A stretch of 62,917 nucleotides of DNA from Flavobacteriales bacterium. GTDB lineage: Bacteria > Bacteroidota > Bacteroidia > Flavobacteriales_D > Crocinitomicaceae. The notes beneath the pieces were generated by a model. That model was not told where the DNA came from. It saw nothing but the letters and a program-made list of their open reading frames with translations, and did not search any database. This document shows positions 45,542 to 55,223 of the stretch, piece by piece. The DNA lies in the NCBI GenBank assembly GCA_947475275.1, contig CANJNE010000003.1, positions 1 to 62,917 of the forward strand. Reading direction: 5' to 3'. The first letter of the stretch is position 1. Each line of letters opens with the position of its first letter. A program made the translations under genes and the position numbers.

Positions 45542-46225
45542 ATGAATAAAATAAGGAAGGATTGGAATGACATAAAAATCAATGATAGTTGGGCAATTTT
45601 TAAGATTATGTCTGAGTTTGTCGAAGGTTATGAAAGAATGGCAAAAATTGGACCTTGTATTTCAATTTTTGGTTCCGCAAGAACAAAAGAAGAAAATCAA
45701 TACTATAAAATAGGAGTTGAAATTGCAGAGATGCTCGCTGAGGCTGGATACGGCGTAATAACTGGAGGTGGCCCAGGAATAATGGAAGCTGCAAATAAAG
45801 GAGCCCAAAAAGGTGGCGGCAAATCAGTAGGTTTAAATATTGATCTTCCTTTTGAGCAAAATCATAACTCCTTCATCGATCCAGAGCATAATCTGGAATT
45901 CGATTATTTCTTTGTTCGTAAAGTAATTTTTGTAAAATATGCTCAAGGCTTTGTCATTCTACCTGGTGGATTTGGTACTTTAGATGAGGCATTTGAAGCT
46001 TTAACGCTCATACAAACAAAGAAAATCAATAAGCGACCAGTTGTTCTTATTGGAAAATCATACTGGGGTGGTTTGGTGTCATGGATTGAGGAAGTAATGC
46101 TCCATAAAGAAAATAATATTTCAGCTGGAGATATGAATCTTTTTAAAGTTGTCGATACCGCTCAAGAGGCATTTGATTATATAGATGATTTCTATAAGAC
46201 TCATGAACTTTCACCAAACTTTTAA
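45542..46225 (+). CDS. LOG-family protein (cytokinin riboside 5'-monophosphate phosphoribohydrolase type)
   Basis: 227 residues with the lysine-decarboxylase-like Rossmann fold. The signature PGGFGTLDEAFEA is present, with GGGPGIMEAANKGA before it, as in the TIGR00730/LOG family. Members release adenine-type bases from nucleoside monophosphates. Whether this bacterium makes cytokinin-like molecules or just recycles nucleotides is unknown. Stands alone, 114 bp downstream of the divergent DUF2279 gene. Confidence 0.88.
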   Translation: MNKIRKDWNDIKINDSWAIFKIMSEFVEGYERMAKIGPCISIFGSARTKEENQYYKIGVEIAEMLAEAGYGVITGGGPGIMEAANKGAQKGGGKSVGLNIDLPFEQNHNSFIDPEHNLEFDYFFVRKVIFVKYAQGFVILPGGFGTLDEAFEALTLIQTKKINKRPVVLIGKSYWGGLVSWIEEVMLHKENNISAGDMNLFKVVDTAQEAFDYIDDFYKTHELSPNF

Positions 46226-46262
46226 ATTCGATTGATGCTAAAAAATACGATACTTTATTTTC

Positions 46263-46270
46263 TATATTTG
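46263..46270 (+). promoter_or_regulatory. -7 element TATATTTG before the PASTA operon
   Basis: Exact TAnnTTTG match 16 bp before the ATG of the PASTA gene; no correctly spaced TTG. It would start the PASTA-T9SS-rluD operon. Confidence 0.45.
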
Positions 46271-46286
46271 TGTTCTTATTAGAAGT

Positions 46287-47132
46287 ATGGAATTCTTTAA
46301 AAAACTGAAGCTTTTTATTTGGAGTAAGCACTTTCTTAAGCACTTTGGCTTAGTCATTCTTTTTTATCTTGTCGTAATTAGTATTACTATTTTCTATTTA
46401 GATGCTTATACCAATCATGGTCAGAAAATAAAAGTTCCAAATTATCTGGGTAAAACTTTAAATAGCGTAAAGGCTGATATTGAAAGCCATGGTTTACAAT
46501 ATGAGGTTTTGGATTCAATTTATAAACCAGATCTGCCAGTAGGAACTATTTTAGAGCAAGATCCTGAGCCAACAGATTTGTCACAAGTGTATGTGAAGGA
46601 TGGCAGAATTATTCGATTTAGAATTTCAAAAAACAGAGATTTTAAGCAACTACCCAACCTGAGAAATTATATGGAGAGTTTTGCTATTAATGTGCTCAAA
46701 ACAAGAAGTTTTAATTACATAGTTCAATACAAGCAAACAACTGAGGAAGATGGTGCGGTTATAGACCAACTTTATAACGGAAAATCCATTAAAGAAGGTA
46801 CTTGGTTGCCAATTGGGTCAACTATCGTGCTAATTGTTGGAGAGAATAATACACCCGAACCTGTGCAAGTGCCTAATTTATATGGATTAACAATATCTGA
46901 AGCACAACAGCGTTTAGCTTCAATTGGTGAATTTGAACTGATAACAATTTGTACAGATTGCTTATCAAGTGAAGATTCATTAATGGCTAGAGTTTCAATG
47001 CAACAACCAGAATATTTAGAAGGTGTCAATATTGCTGTTGGTACCCCGATAAAGATTTTTGTGAGTAAAGATTTTGTTCCACAACCTGTTGAAACCCCAG
47101 AAGAGAATCAAAATAAACCAAATACTGATTAG
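46287..47132 (+). CDS. PASTA-domain membrane protein
   Basis: 281 residues: a short cytoplasmic start, one membrane helix at about 23-44 and three PASTA repeats outside (about 50-110, 115-192 and 194-270), each opening with a VPNL/LPNL-type motif, and a Pro/Glu/Asn-rich tail. In Gram-positives PASTA modules sit on Ser/Thr kinases and bind muropeptides, but no kinase domain is present here. It is 19 bp upstream of a T9SS cargo gene, then rluD. The role is probably peptidoglycan sensing or binding in the periplasm. Confidence 0.87.
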   Translation: MEFFKKLKLFIWSKHFLKHFGLVILFYLVVISITIFYLDAYTNHGQKIKVPNYLGKTLNSVKADIESHGLQYEVLDSIYKPDLPVGTILEQDPEPTDLSQVYVKDGRIIRFRISKNRDFKQLPNLRNYMESFAINVLKTRSFNYIVQYKQTTEEDGAVIDQLYNGKSIKEGTWLPIGSTIVLIVGENNTPEPVQVPNLYGLTISEAQQRLASIGEFELITICTDCLSSEDSLMARVSMQQPEYLEGVNIAVGTPIKIFVSKDFVPQPVETPEENQNKPNTD

Positions 47133-47151
47133 CAATTTAGAATCTTAGTAT

Positions 47152-49374
47152 ATGAAGTATTTTCCCTTACTGTCTTTACTTTTTGTGTCGATTCAAGTTG
47201 TCGCCCAATATGAAACTGTAACTCCTATCCAGTATAATTTGGAATTGATGCATAAACAAAAAGGAGCAAGTATTAAAAGTAACAGTCAAACTTTTGATAG
47301 TACCTTTATTTACAAAAGTGATACATTGAGTTTGCCTTTTTTTGATGAGTTTTCTAAAAATCATTTTCAGGTTTATAGCAATGAATTTAGTGCCCCTGGC
47401 GTTACTTGGGATAAGAAATACCGAATATTGGATGCGGTTAATTCATTACCAATTTCCAATGGTGTTTTTTTTACGGATCAACAAACTTTTCGCAGAACAT
47501 ATGATGTCAACACGCAGTCTAGTGTTGATGATAACTTTATTGCTACGAGTTATCAAGTTGGAGATTTAACAACTTATCCTGTTGCCTATTTACCTACCGA
47601 TTTGTATCCGCCCTATTATATTTACGACACAATTGGTGTAAGCGACATTTCTGACACCATTTGGATTGCCAATCCAACATACTTTCAAGATTCAGCAACC
47701 CAATTTTTCGCCAACTTGAATGATTTGAACGCTTATTGGCTAGATGATTTTGCCTATCATAATTACAGATTTGCAAAAAATCCCAGATCTCTTGGTGTTG
47801 TAACCTTCGATGGTTTAGATCAAAATGGTTATCCCTATGCAATCAATTCTGCCATTACCAATTATGCAGATTTTTTAACATCAAAACCTTTGAACATGGA
47901 AGGATTAGATGCTGCGGATTCTGTTTACTTTAGCTTTTTATATCAAACCGAAGGTTTTGGTGACGTTCCAGAGGCCTCCGATTCTCTTGTATTGGAATTC
48001 TATGCAAAAGAAATTGATCAATGGTTTAGAGTGTGGAGTGCATCAGGTGAACCCGTGTCAGATTTCAAAGTAGGGCATATAAATATTTCTGACCCCAAAT
48101 ATTTTAAAAAGGGGTTCCAATTCAGATTTAAAAATTATGGTGCCTTGTCTGGAATGCTTGATGTCTTTAATATTGATTATGTTAACCTCAGAACTTTGTC
48201 TGGATATCAAGACACTTTATTTAAAGATTTTGCATTTGTTTATCCTGTCGGATCTTTGCTAAAGAGATATACCTCAGCTCCATGGGATCATTATAAAAAT
48301 AATGCGCCGGGTAAAATGAATGATATATTTCAGGTCACCCTTCACAATGGAAGTAATTTACCTGAAAACAATCAAAATGGTCAAGTTAATGTAAGTTACA
48401 ATGGTGTTAGTGAAGGAAATTTTTTGTTGAATGCCCAAAATCTTTCTGGGGGTGATTTGAATTATGCACCAAGTACTACTTATGCCACCACTCATGATTT
48501 GTCATCAGGTTATCAATTCGATATCAATAAACCAGGTACATTTCAAAGTTTCGATATTCGTTGCAACGCATCGGCACAATTTCCTAATTTGGCTCAGAAT
48601 GATTCCACACAAGGTGTACAAATTTTTTCCAATTATTACAGTTATGACGATGGATCTGCTGAGGCTGCATACGGTCCAACAGGAACTCAGGCAAGGTTAG
48701 CCATTAAATATGAATCGTATGAATCAGATTCATTAATCGGAATTTCAATACATTTTGTCCCATCTGTAGTCGATGTTTCTAACAAATTATTTTTACTATC
48801 TGTTTGGAATGACTATAACGGTTCCCCTGGACAATTACTTTACGAAGATGATGTTTTCTTTCCTCGTCAACCTCAATATGGAGCGAACCCAAATGAATTT
48901 TATAATTATTATTTTATCGACACCCAAAAGGTTAATGTTGGAACAACTTTTTATGTTGGTTGGAGACAGTTTGATGCGGAAAGATTAAATGTTGGTCTGG
49001 ATCGGAATCACGATAATTCTCAATATACATACTACAGTGTTAACGGAGGTGCTACATGGAATCAATCCATCATTGAGGGTTCAGTGATGATTCGTCCTAT
49101 TTTTTCAACTTCCCTGGATGCTGAATTGGGCGTGAATGAAGAAAACTTTGAAGCAATTAAAGATATTAGTATTTATCCAAATCCAACTGGTAATATTTTG
49201 AATGTAAAGTTAGAGCAACATTCTTTCTCTGGAATGGAACTTTGGTCTGTTGAGGGTAAAATCTTGAAAGCTGAGCGTGAAAATCAATTTTTTGAACTTT
49301 CAGATTTGCCAGCTGGGTATTATTTCTTAAAAGTGTTCGGTTTTGATGAGCTTTTTAAAATTGTCAAATATTGA
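47152..49374 (+). CDS. T9SS type A sorting domain protein
   Basis: 740 residues. A signal peptide (ending QVVAQ) is followed by a large beta-rich region with no enzyme motifs (FDEFSKN, PLNMEGLDAADSVYFSFLYQ and many Asp/Asn turns). The last about 75 residues are a T9SS type A sorting domain: ISIYPNPTGNILNV, then MELWSVEGKIL and LPAGYYFLKV. It would be exported by the type IX system to the surface or medium. It is the middle gene of a three-gene operon with only 3 bp before rluD. Function unknown. Confidence 0.87.
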   Translation: MKYFPLLSLLFVSIQVVAQYETVTPIQYNLELMHKQKGASIKSNSQTFDSTFIYKSDTLSLPFFDEFSKNHFQVYSNEFSAPGVTWDKKYRILDAVNSLPISNGVFFTDQQTFRRTYDVNTQSSVDDNFIATSYQVGDLTTYPVAYLPTDLYPPYYIYDTIGVSDISDTIWIANPTYFQDSATQFFANLNDLNAYWLDDFAYHNYRFAKNPRSLGVVTFDGLDQNGYPYAINSAITNYADFLTSKPLNMEGLDAADSVYFSFLYQTEGFGDVPEASDSLVLEFYAKEIDQWFRVWSASGEPVSDFKVGHINISDPKYFKKGFQFRFKNYGALSGMLDVFNIDYVNLRTLSGYQDTLFKDFAFVYPVGSLLKRYTSAPWDHYKNNAPGKMNDIFQVTLHNGSNLPENNQNGQVNVSYNGVSEGNFLLNAQNLSGGDLNYAPSTTYATTHDLSSGYQFDINKPGTFQSFDIRCNASAQFPNLAQNDSTQGVQIFSNYYSYDDGSAEAAYGPTGTQARLAIKYESYESDSLIGISIHFVPSVVDVSNKLFLLSVWNDYNGSPGQLLYEDDVFFPRQPQYGANPNEFYNYYFIDTQKVNVGTTFYVGWRQFDAERLNVGLDRNHDNSQYTYYSVNGGATWNQSIIEGSVMIRPIFSTSLDAELGVNEENFEAIKDISIYPNPTGNILNVKLEQHSFSGMELWSVEGKILKAERENQFFELSDLPAGYYFLKVFGFDELFKIVKY

Positions 49375-49377
49375 ATC

Positions 49378-50418
49378 ATGGAGGAAAATGTCCCCGATGT
49401 CGAAAACGAGGAAGAGGATTTATTTGAACATTTCAATATAAAAGTAGATTTAGGACAGGAAATAGTTCGAATCGATAAATTTTTAATTGATCGTCTCCCT
49501 AATACTTCCAGAAGTAAAATACAATCTTCAGCTAAGAATGGAAATATTAGGGTTAATGGAATATTTGTTAAATCTAATTACAAGGTAAAGCCTAAAGATG
49601 ATATTTCTATTGTTTTACCTTATCCTGTTCGGGAAATAGAACTTATTCCAGAGGATATTCCTATTGATGTTATTTTTGAAGATGATAATTTGATTATCAT
49701 AAATAAACCGGCAAATATGGTAGTTCATCCAGGTTATGGAAATTACCGAGGAACGCTTGTTAATGCTTTGGTTTATCATTTCAATAACCTTCCACAAATT
49801 AATAATGAATATTACGGCAGACCTGGTTTGGTTCACCGGATCGATAAACATACCACAGGCTTGTTGATTATTGCAAAAACCGAAAATGCTTTAACCCATC
49901 TTGCTAAGCAATTTTATGATAGAACCATACAACGTAGATATCTAGCGCTTGTTTGGGGGGATGTTCAACAAGATGGCACCGTTGTTGGAAATTTGGGTCG
50001 GTCACCAAAAAATAGAAAGGTGATGACTGTTTTTGATGATCCAAGTCTAGGAAAACATGCTATTACGCATTACAAAGTTTTGGAAAGGTTTGGTTTAGTT
50101 ACACTGCTAGAATGCAAACTAGAGACGGGAAGAACGCACCAAATCCGCGTTCATATGAAACATCTGGGGCATCCGTTATTTAATGATTTAGAGTACGGTG
50201 GAAATCTGATATTAAAAGGAACCGTTTCAACAAGCTATAAAAAGTTTATCGAAAACTGTTTTGAATTGATTCCCGGACAAGCGCTTCATGCTGCAACCTT
50301 AGGGTTTGTTCATCCAGTATCTAATCAATCACTCAATTTTGATTCTAAGATCCCTGAAGGATTTGAAAAGCTATTGGAAAAATGGAGGAAATATACTTCA
50401 AGTGCCCATGAAATATAG
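49378..50418 (+). CDS. rluD: 23S rRNA pseudouridine synthase, RluD family
   Basis: 346 residues. An S4 RNA-binding domain at about 27-85 (IDKFLIDRLPNTSRSKIQ) precedes the RluA/RluD catalytic domain with NKPANMVVHPG and the catalytic Asp156 in HRIDKHTTGLL. GRTHQIRVHMKHLGHP and LHAATLGFVHP complete the fold. It makes pseudouridines in helix 69 of 23S rRNA. An acidic N-terminal extension of about 20 residues is a small oddity. Probably cotranscribed with the T9SS gene 3 bp upstream. Confidence 0.92.
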   Translation: MEENVPDVENEEEDLFEHFNIKVDLGQEIVRIDKFLIDRLPNTSRSKIQSSAKNGNIRVNGIFVKSNYKVKPKDDISIVLPYPVREIELIPEDIPIDVIFEDDNLIIINKPANMVVHPGYGNYRGTLVNALVYHFNNLPQINNEYYGRPGLVHRIDKHTTGLLIIAKTENALTHLAKQFYDRTIQRRYLALVWGDVQQDGTVVGNLGRSPKNRKVMTVFDDPSLGKHAITHYKVLERFGLVTLLECKLETGRTHQIRVHMKHLGHPLFNDLEYGGNLILKGTVSTSYKKFIENCFELIPGQALHAATLGFVHPVSNQSLNFDSKIPEGFEKLLEKWRKYTSSAHEI

Positions 50419-50574
50419 TTTTTGATTCATTATTACCTTAAAGTTATAACCTTCTTCATGCCAATTTATAAAATGAATTTTTAGTTTTTTTGTATAAATT
50501 CATTCAAATTTGATGAAATCTCGCAAATTATTATTTTCTTCGCTAATTAATTCCTAATTGAAAAAAGTATTACT

Positions 50575-52719
50575 ATGTGCTATAAATTACTTTTACCTAT
50601 AATTTTTACTGGATTTTCCCTTGGTCTTTTTGGGCAACAGAAATACATTGTTGAGGCTAATGATTATTTTAATCGAAACATGTATTGTGAAGGTGCAGCA
50701 AAATGTATCTTAGCATACTCCAAAATCAAAAAAACAGGAAAACAAGCACTGAGAGACAAAGGTGATATGGCTTTCAAAACAGCTGAATGCTACCGTTATA
50801 CTGATAAATTCAAAGAGGCTAATGAGTGGTACGAAAGATCTGTTTTACTTGACTATCAGAAAATAAACCCTGAGTTATTGTACAGTAACGGCGAAATGTT
50901 AAGAATGATGGGTGAGTTTGAAAAAGCTCAAAAAAGTTACGAAGATTACAAATCGCTAGTTCCAGGTGATGAAAGGGTAGATATGGCTATTGATAACTGC
51001 AAGAATGCGAAAAGTTTTATGAATGATAAAACCAAGCATGTTGTTGAAAATGCTGGATCGATTAATAAATCTGGAATTGATATGGCTCCAACCTTCGATT
51101 TGAAGGAAAATAGAATGTATTTTGCTTCAAGTAGGGATGCAAACGTTGGGAATTTAGACCCAATATCTTGCGAGAAATATATGGATGTATGGGTAACTGA
51201 ATTTGATAAAAACGGAAACTTCAGTGAGCCTAAACTAGTAGATGAATCAGGATTGGTAAATACCGGAGAACATGAAGGATCGGTTTGCTTCGACGGTAAG
51301 AAAACAATGTTTTTTACAAGATGTCCTGACCAAAAGAAACAAAATCTTGGTTGTGATATTTGGATGGTGAAACGCAGCGGTAAAGAAGACTGGGATACTC
51401 CGGTGAAATGTAATTTAAAAGATGGCTTTAACGATAGTGTATCTGTTGGTCATCCATGTGTTAATGAAGAAGGTTTGTACCTCATATTTGCTTCCGATAT
51501 GCCGGGTGGAATTGGCGGTAAAGATTTATGGTATTCTACTTATGATAAAAAGTCGGAAAGTTGGGCGAAACCAATAAATTTAGGAAAAGGAATTAATACC
51601 GTTGGAAATGAATTGTTTCCTACTTATGGTAAAGATGGAAAATTGTATTATTCATCTGATGGTATGAAAGGTCTAGGAGGTCTAGATATTTATTCAGCTG
51701 AAAGGGTTGAGTCAAATGATACGGTTTATTGGCAAAATCCGACAAATCTAAAATCTCCTATAAATTCTGAAAATAATGATTACTCTTTGTATGAATTTAC
51801 AGATAAACAAGGGTATTTCACTTCGGAAAGAAAAGATCCTAATGGAGTTTTCAATGCAGATATATATAGTTATGTGCTTCCGCCTAATCTATTTGACCTA
51901 CAAGTTATTATAAGTGAAAGAATTGATAAATCTGTGAAAATTCAGGACGCTAAAGTGAGTGTTGTAGGTTCTGATGGTACAAAATGGGAAGGTTATACCA
52001 AGAAAAACGGGTATACGGTTTTGTGGGATAAGAAACCTGATGGTAATAGATGGATTAATGCAGGTGTACAATATCAAATTTCTGTATCGAAAGAAGGATA
52101 CTACGAAAATAAAAAAATAGAAAAATTTACTACAGAGGGCCTTAATGATGATCAAAGTTTTGTAATTGAAATGGATTTAATTCCTATCAAAAAACCTATT
52201 CGTCTTCCAGAGGTGCGTTATGTATTTAACCAATGGGTTTTCGTAAATGATTCAACTATTCAATCACAAGATTCTTTGATTTATGTTTACAATCTATTGA
52301 AAGACAATCCAGAAATCGTTTTAGAATTGAGTTCGCATACTGACTCTAGGGGAACAGCAGACGCTAATCAGAAATTATCTGAGAATCGTGCGCGTGCTTG
52401 TTACAAATACCTAATTGAAGAAAAAGGAGTAGACCCTAGAAGAATTGTACCAGCTGGAAAAGGTGAATCTGCTCCAAGAACAGTTTACAAGTTAGGCGAT
52501 AATTATTTGGTTACCCAACCTTCAGACATGACAGGGGTAGAAACGATCGTGTTAACGGAAACGTATATCAATCAATTCCAAAAAACTAACAAAACTTTAT
52601 TCGAAACATTGCATCAGTTAAATCGACGAACGGAAGGAGCGGTGTTGCGAACAGATTTCGATCCAGCGACATCTCCAGCGGCTGATTCTAAGTATTTACA
52701 ATTCGTTAAATACCCTTGA
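50575..52719 (+). CDS. TPR/PD40/OmpA outer-membrane protein
   Basis: 714 residues. A signal peptide (about 1-20, ending LFGQQ) is followed by TPR-like helices at about 25-135 (CAKCILAY-type and YERSVLLDY segments), a WD40-like PD40 propeller at about 150-440 (repeats of GTFDLKEN/YFASSR type), a carboxypeptidase-like Ig domain and a C-terminal OmpA domain at about 560-655 (VLELSSHTDSRGTADANQ, LSENRARACYKYL). OmpA domains bind peptidoglycan. The same layout is seen in PorE and in related type IX system or gliding proteins, so a T9SS link is plausible but not proven. Confidence 0.85.
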   Translation: MCYKLLLPIIFTGFSLGLFGQQKYIVEANDYFNRNMYCEGAAKCILAYSKIKKTGKQALRDKGDMAFKTAECYRYTDKFKEANEWYERSVLLDYQKINPELLYSNGEMLRMMGEFEKAQKSYEDYKSLVPGDERVDMAIDNCKNAKSFMNDKTKHVVENAGSINKSGIDMAPTFDLKENRMYFASSRDANVGNLDPISCEKYMDVWVTEFDKNGNFSEPKLVDESGLVNTGEHEGSVCFDGKKTMFFTRCPDQKKQNLGCDIWMVKRSGKEDWDTPVKCNLKDGFNDSVSVGHPCVNEEGLYLIFASDMPGGIGGKDLWYSTYDKKSESWAKPINLGKGINTVGNELFPTYGKDGKLYYSSDGMKGLGGLDIYSAERVESNDTVYWQNPTNLKSPINSENNDYSLYEFTDKQGYFTSERKDPNGVFNADIYSYVLPPNLFDLQVIISERIDKSVKIQDAKVSVVGSDGTKWEGYTKKNGYTVLWDKKPDGNRWINAGVQYQISVSKEGYYENKKIEKFTTEGLNDDQSFVIEMDLIPIKKPIRLPEVRYVFNQWVFVNDSTIQSQDSLIYVYNLLKDNPEIVLELSSHTDSRGTADANQKLSENRARACYKYLIEEKGVDPRRIVPAGKGESAPRTVYKLGDNYLVTQPSDMTGVETIVLTETYINQFQKTNKTLFETLHQLNRRTEGAVLRTDFDPATSPAADSKYLQFVKYP

Positions 52720-52740
52720 TTTTAATTGAATAAGTTTTCA

Positions 52741-52766
52741 AAAAGCGCCCTAGTGGCGCTTTTTTC
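52741..52766 (+). terminator. Rho-independent terminator
   Basis: Stem AGCGCC/GGCGCT (extended by AAA/TTT) with loop CTAGT and a T-run. It ends the OmpA-type gene, just ahead of the DUF2851 gene. Confidence 0.88.
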
Positions 52767-52781
52767 GTTAAATTGGGTTAT

Positions 52782-53993
52782 ATGAATGAATATTACCTAC
52801 ACTATCTATGGACTAATAAAAGCTTGCCATTTCATCAAATGAAACTTGTCGACGGTCGAGATTTTAAAATTCTTGATTTTGGTCAATACAATCCTGTTGA
52901 ATCTGGGCCAGATTTTTCAAATGCAAAAATTATTATTGATGGAATTACGTGGTGTGGCAGCGTAGAAATTCATTTAAAAAGTAGCGACTGGTACAAACAT
53001 AAACACCATAAAGATCAGGCTTACGATAACGTTATTTTACATGTTGTACTTAATTCGGATGAATTGGTTGTTCAAAATGGAATTGCTATTCCCGAAATAA
53101 GTTTAGCTGATTTTATTGATTTAGAACATCACACCAAATTCAAAAAACATTATCGATTCAAAAAAAATTGGAACTGTTCTGGTATGTTGGGTTTTGTCCC
53201 TTCCAATTTGGTTAATTCACATATTAATAAATTTTTAAACCAGAGATTAAAAAGGAAAACAGATGAATTGTTAAGGAATTACCATTTCTTAGAACAAAGA
53301 AGTGTCTTTTGCTTGCTGTTGGCTAAATCTTTTGGCACGAAACCGAATCAACTTCCATTTGAAATGCTGGCACGGTTAATTTCAAAAGTTGATTTTTCAA
53401 AGTATCAGGAAAGTGAACAAATAACTTTAATTCTTTTTTCTTCAGGTTTATATTATCCGAAAACAACCAAGGAGAAAATTTTTTATCAGATTTTTATTAG
53501 ACAAAATGAATGTTTGCCTTCTACAATTTGGAAGAAAGGGGGGCTAAGACCACATAATCAGCCAGAGAAACGCATTAAAGAATTCGCATATCTCTACAGT
53601 TATTTGATTAGATTAAATGATAAAGAATGGGATAGATTGGTTGATCAAAATTTATTCGGTAGTTATTTCTTAAAATATAATTTTTCAGAAAAATTTGTAG
53701 GTCATCTATTAATTAATTCAATATCACCCTTTTATTTTTGGATGGCGGAGCATAACTATAACTTAAAGTTTAAAGAATATTACCTGCAAACACTAGAACA
53801 ACAGGCCCCAGAAATAAACAGAATTACAAAATTGTGGAGCAATTCTAAAAATTATCTGAGAAATGCACGTGATTCCCAAGCTTTTTTGGAGATTTATGGT
53901 GAACTTTGTTCTAATAAACTTTGTTTGAATTGCAGCATTGGTAAATATTTAATTAAAGATGAGAACAATTCAGAAGATAATTTTCTTTTTTGA
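52782..53993 (+). CDS. DUF2851 family protein
   Basis: 403 residues from ATG 52782 (a TTG precedes it at 52773). The N-terminal half holds the conserved GPDFSNAKI, WCGSVEIHLKSSDW and YDNVILHVV motifs with His residues (YKHKHHKD) that could bind metal, resembling a restriction-endonuclease-like core. The C-terminus has a CSNKLCLNC cysteine cluster. The family is widespread in Bacteroidota and uncharacterised. The next gene starts 1 bp after its stop. Confidence 0.85.
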   Translation: MNEYYLHYLWTNKSLPFHQMKLVDGRDFKILDFGQYNPVESGPDFSNAKIIIDGITWCGSVEIHLKSSDWYKHKHHKDQAYDNVILHVVLNSDELVVQNGIAIPEISLADFIDLEHHTKFKKHYRFKKNWNCSGMLGFVPSNLVNSHINKFLNQRLKRKTDELLRNYHFLEQRSVFCLLLAKSFGTKPNQLPFEMLARLISKVDFSKYQESEQITLILFSSGLYYPKTTKEKIFYQIFIRQNECLPSTIWKKGGLRPHNQPEKRIKEFAYLYSYLIRLNDKEWDRLVDQNLFGSYFLKYNFSEKFVGHLLINSISPFYFWMAEHNYNLKFKEYYLQTLEQQAPEINRITKLWSNSKNYLRNARDSQAFLEIYGELCSNKLCLNCSIGKYLIKDENNSEDNFLF

Positions 53994-53994
53994 G

Positions 53995-54195
53995 ATGAGG
54001 TCATTTGGTGTGTGTTCCTGGTTGGCCAGAAAACTAGGAATACAAAGTTCTAAAGTCCGATTAGGATTTATATATGCCTCCTTTATTGGTTTAGGTTCTC
54101 CATTAATTTTATATTTAATTATGGGATGGATTCTTGAACATCAGCATTATTTTAAATTTCAAAAAAGACGAAGAACGACCATCTGGGAATTGTAG
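53995..54195 (+). CDS. PspC-domain small membrane protein
   Basis: 66 residues from ATG 53995, right after the DUF2851 stop; the frame is open into that gene, but similarity starts here. A short charged start (RSFGVCSWLARKLGI) is followed by a membrane helix (about 25-48: GFIYASFIGLGSPLILYLIMGWIL) and a basic tail (KFQKRRRTT). This is the PspC-like fold found in Bacteroidota. PspC proteins respond to envelope stress, but pspA/B are not near. Role uncertain. Confidence 0.75.
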   Translation: MRSFGVCSWLARKLGIQSSKVRLGFIYASFIGLGSPLILYLIMGWILEHQHYFKFQKRRRTTIWEL

Positions 54196-54234
54196 TATTT
54201 TTAATTCATCACAGGATTCAATTTTAAGAATTGT

Positions 54235-55167
54235 ATGGTGAGTTTGAGTTTTATATTTATTAATAGAAAAACAAAATTAATAGTGAATTTATTAATTACA
54301 GGTTCAAACGGTTTACTTGGTCAAAAGTTAGTGGAAAGATGTGTTAAACATCAGATCAGCTTCTTGGCGACTTCCAAAGGTGTCAATAGAAATCCGGATT
54401 GTTATGATACCAATTATCGTGAAATGGATATTTCTTCAGTACATGATATCGAAAAAGTCTTTAAAGATTTCCAACCTACTCATGTTATTCATACAGCTGC
54501 TATAACAAATGTAGATTATTGCGAATTGCATCCTGATGAGTGTAAAGTAACAAATACGGATGCTGTTAAATTACTATTTGATGCTTCTAAAAAATATAAT
54601 TCACATTTTCAATTGCTGTCAACTGATTTTGTGTTTGATGGCGAAAAGGGTAATTATAAGGAAGAGGATCCAGTCAATCCATTAAGCCATTACGCTCAAA
54701 GTAAAGTTGATGCTGAAAATATATTAAGGAGTGAACACAATTATTCCAATTGGTCAATAGTTAGAACAATAATCGTTTATGGCACAGGAAATAACCTTTC
54801 CCGTTCAAATTTAATCAGTTGGACAATCTCCACTTTGAAGAATAACGAGCAAATTAAAGTTATAGACGATCAATTTAGAGCACCTACTTGGGCACCCGAT
54901 CTAGCCTATGCATGTATAGAGATTTGTTTGCGAAATAAAAATGGTATCTACCATATAAGTGGTCCAAATACTTTTTCAATTATAGAAATTGTTCAGAAAG
55001 TTGCAGATTTTTACGGTCTATCGAAGGAAAACATTCAAAAAATAAGTTCTCAAGAGCTCAATCAACCAGCGAAAAGACCACCAAAGACTGGATTTGATCT
55101 CACAAAAGCAATAAAAGGATTAGGCTACAATCCTAAAACTATTGAAGAAACCTTAGATTTGATCTAA
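54235..55167 (+). CDS. RmlD-like sugar-nucleotide reductase (SDR)
   Basis: 310 residues from ATG 54235; a GTG at 54283 would start MNLLITGSNG and may be the true start. The motif TGSNGLLGQKL, AAITNVDYCE, STDFVFDGEKG and YAQSKVDAEN place it in the RmlD (dTDP-4-dehydrorhamnose reductase) family. Its substrate is uncertain: rmlA and rmlC are missing, and the only rmlB is 12 kb away. In Bacteroidota several such reductases have unrelated roles. Confidence 0.78.
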   Translation: MVSLSFIFINRKTKLIVNLLITGSNGLLGQKLVERCVKHQISFLATSKGVNRNPDCYDTNYREMDISSVHDIEKVFKDFQPTHVIHTAAITNVDYCELHPDECKVTNTDAVKLLFDASKKYNSHFQLLSTDFVFDGEKGNYKEEDPVNPLSHYAQSKVDAENILRSEHNYSNWSIVRTIIVYGTGNNLSRSNLISWTISTLKNNEQIKVIDDQFRAPTWAPDLAYACIEICLRNKNGIYHISGPNTFSIIEIVQKVADFYGLSKENIQKISSQELNQPAKRPPKTGFDLTKAIKGLGYNPKTIEETLDLI

Positions 55168-55191
55168 GTTTTAGGTTAAAATAAAAAATAG

Positions 55192-55199
55192 TATATTCG
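55192..55199 (+). promoter_or_regulatory. -7 element TATATTCG before the first APC permease
   Basis: One mismatch from TAnnTTTG, 24 bp before the ATG; no TTG at the expected spacing. Low support. Confidence 0.35.
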
Positions 55200-55223
55200 T
55201 CGTTCATAAAAAAAACTATAAAC

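Noticed and set aside
41116-55167. A complete dTDP-rhamnose pathway
   Set aside because: Only rmlB and a distant RmlD-like reductase are present; rmlA and rmlC are missing from the window.
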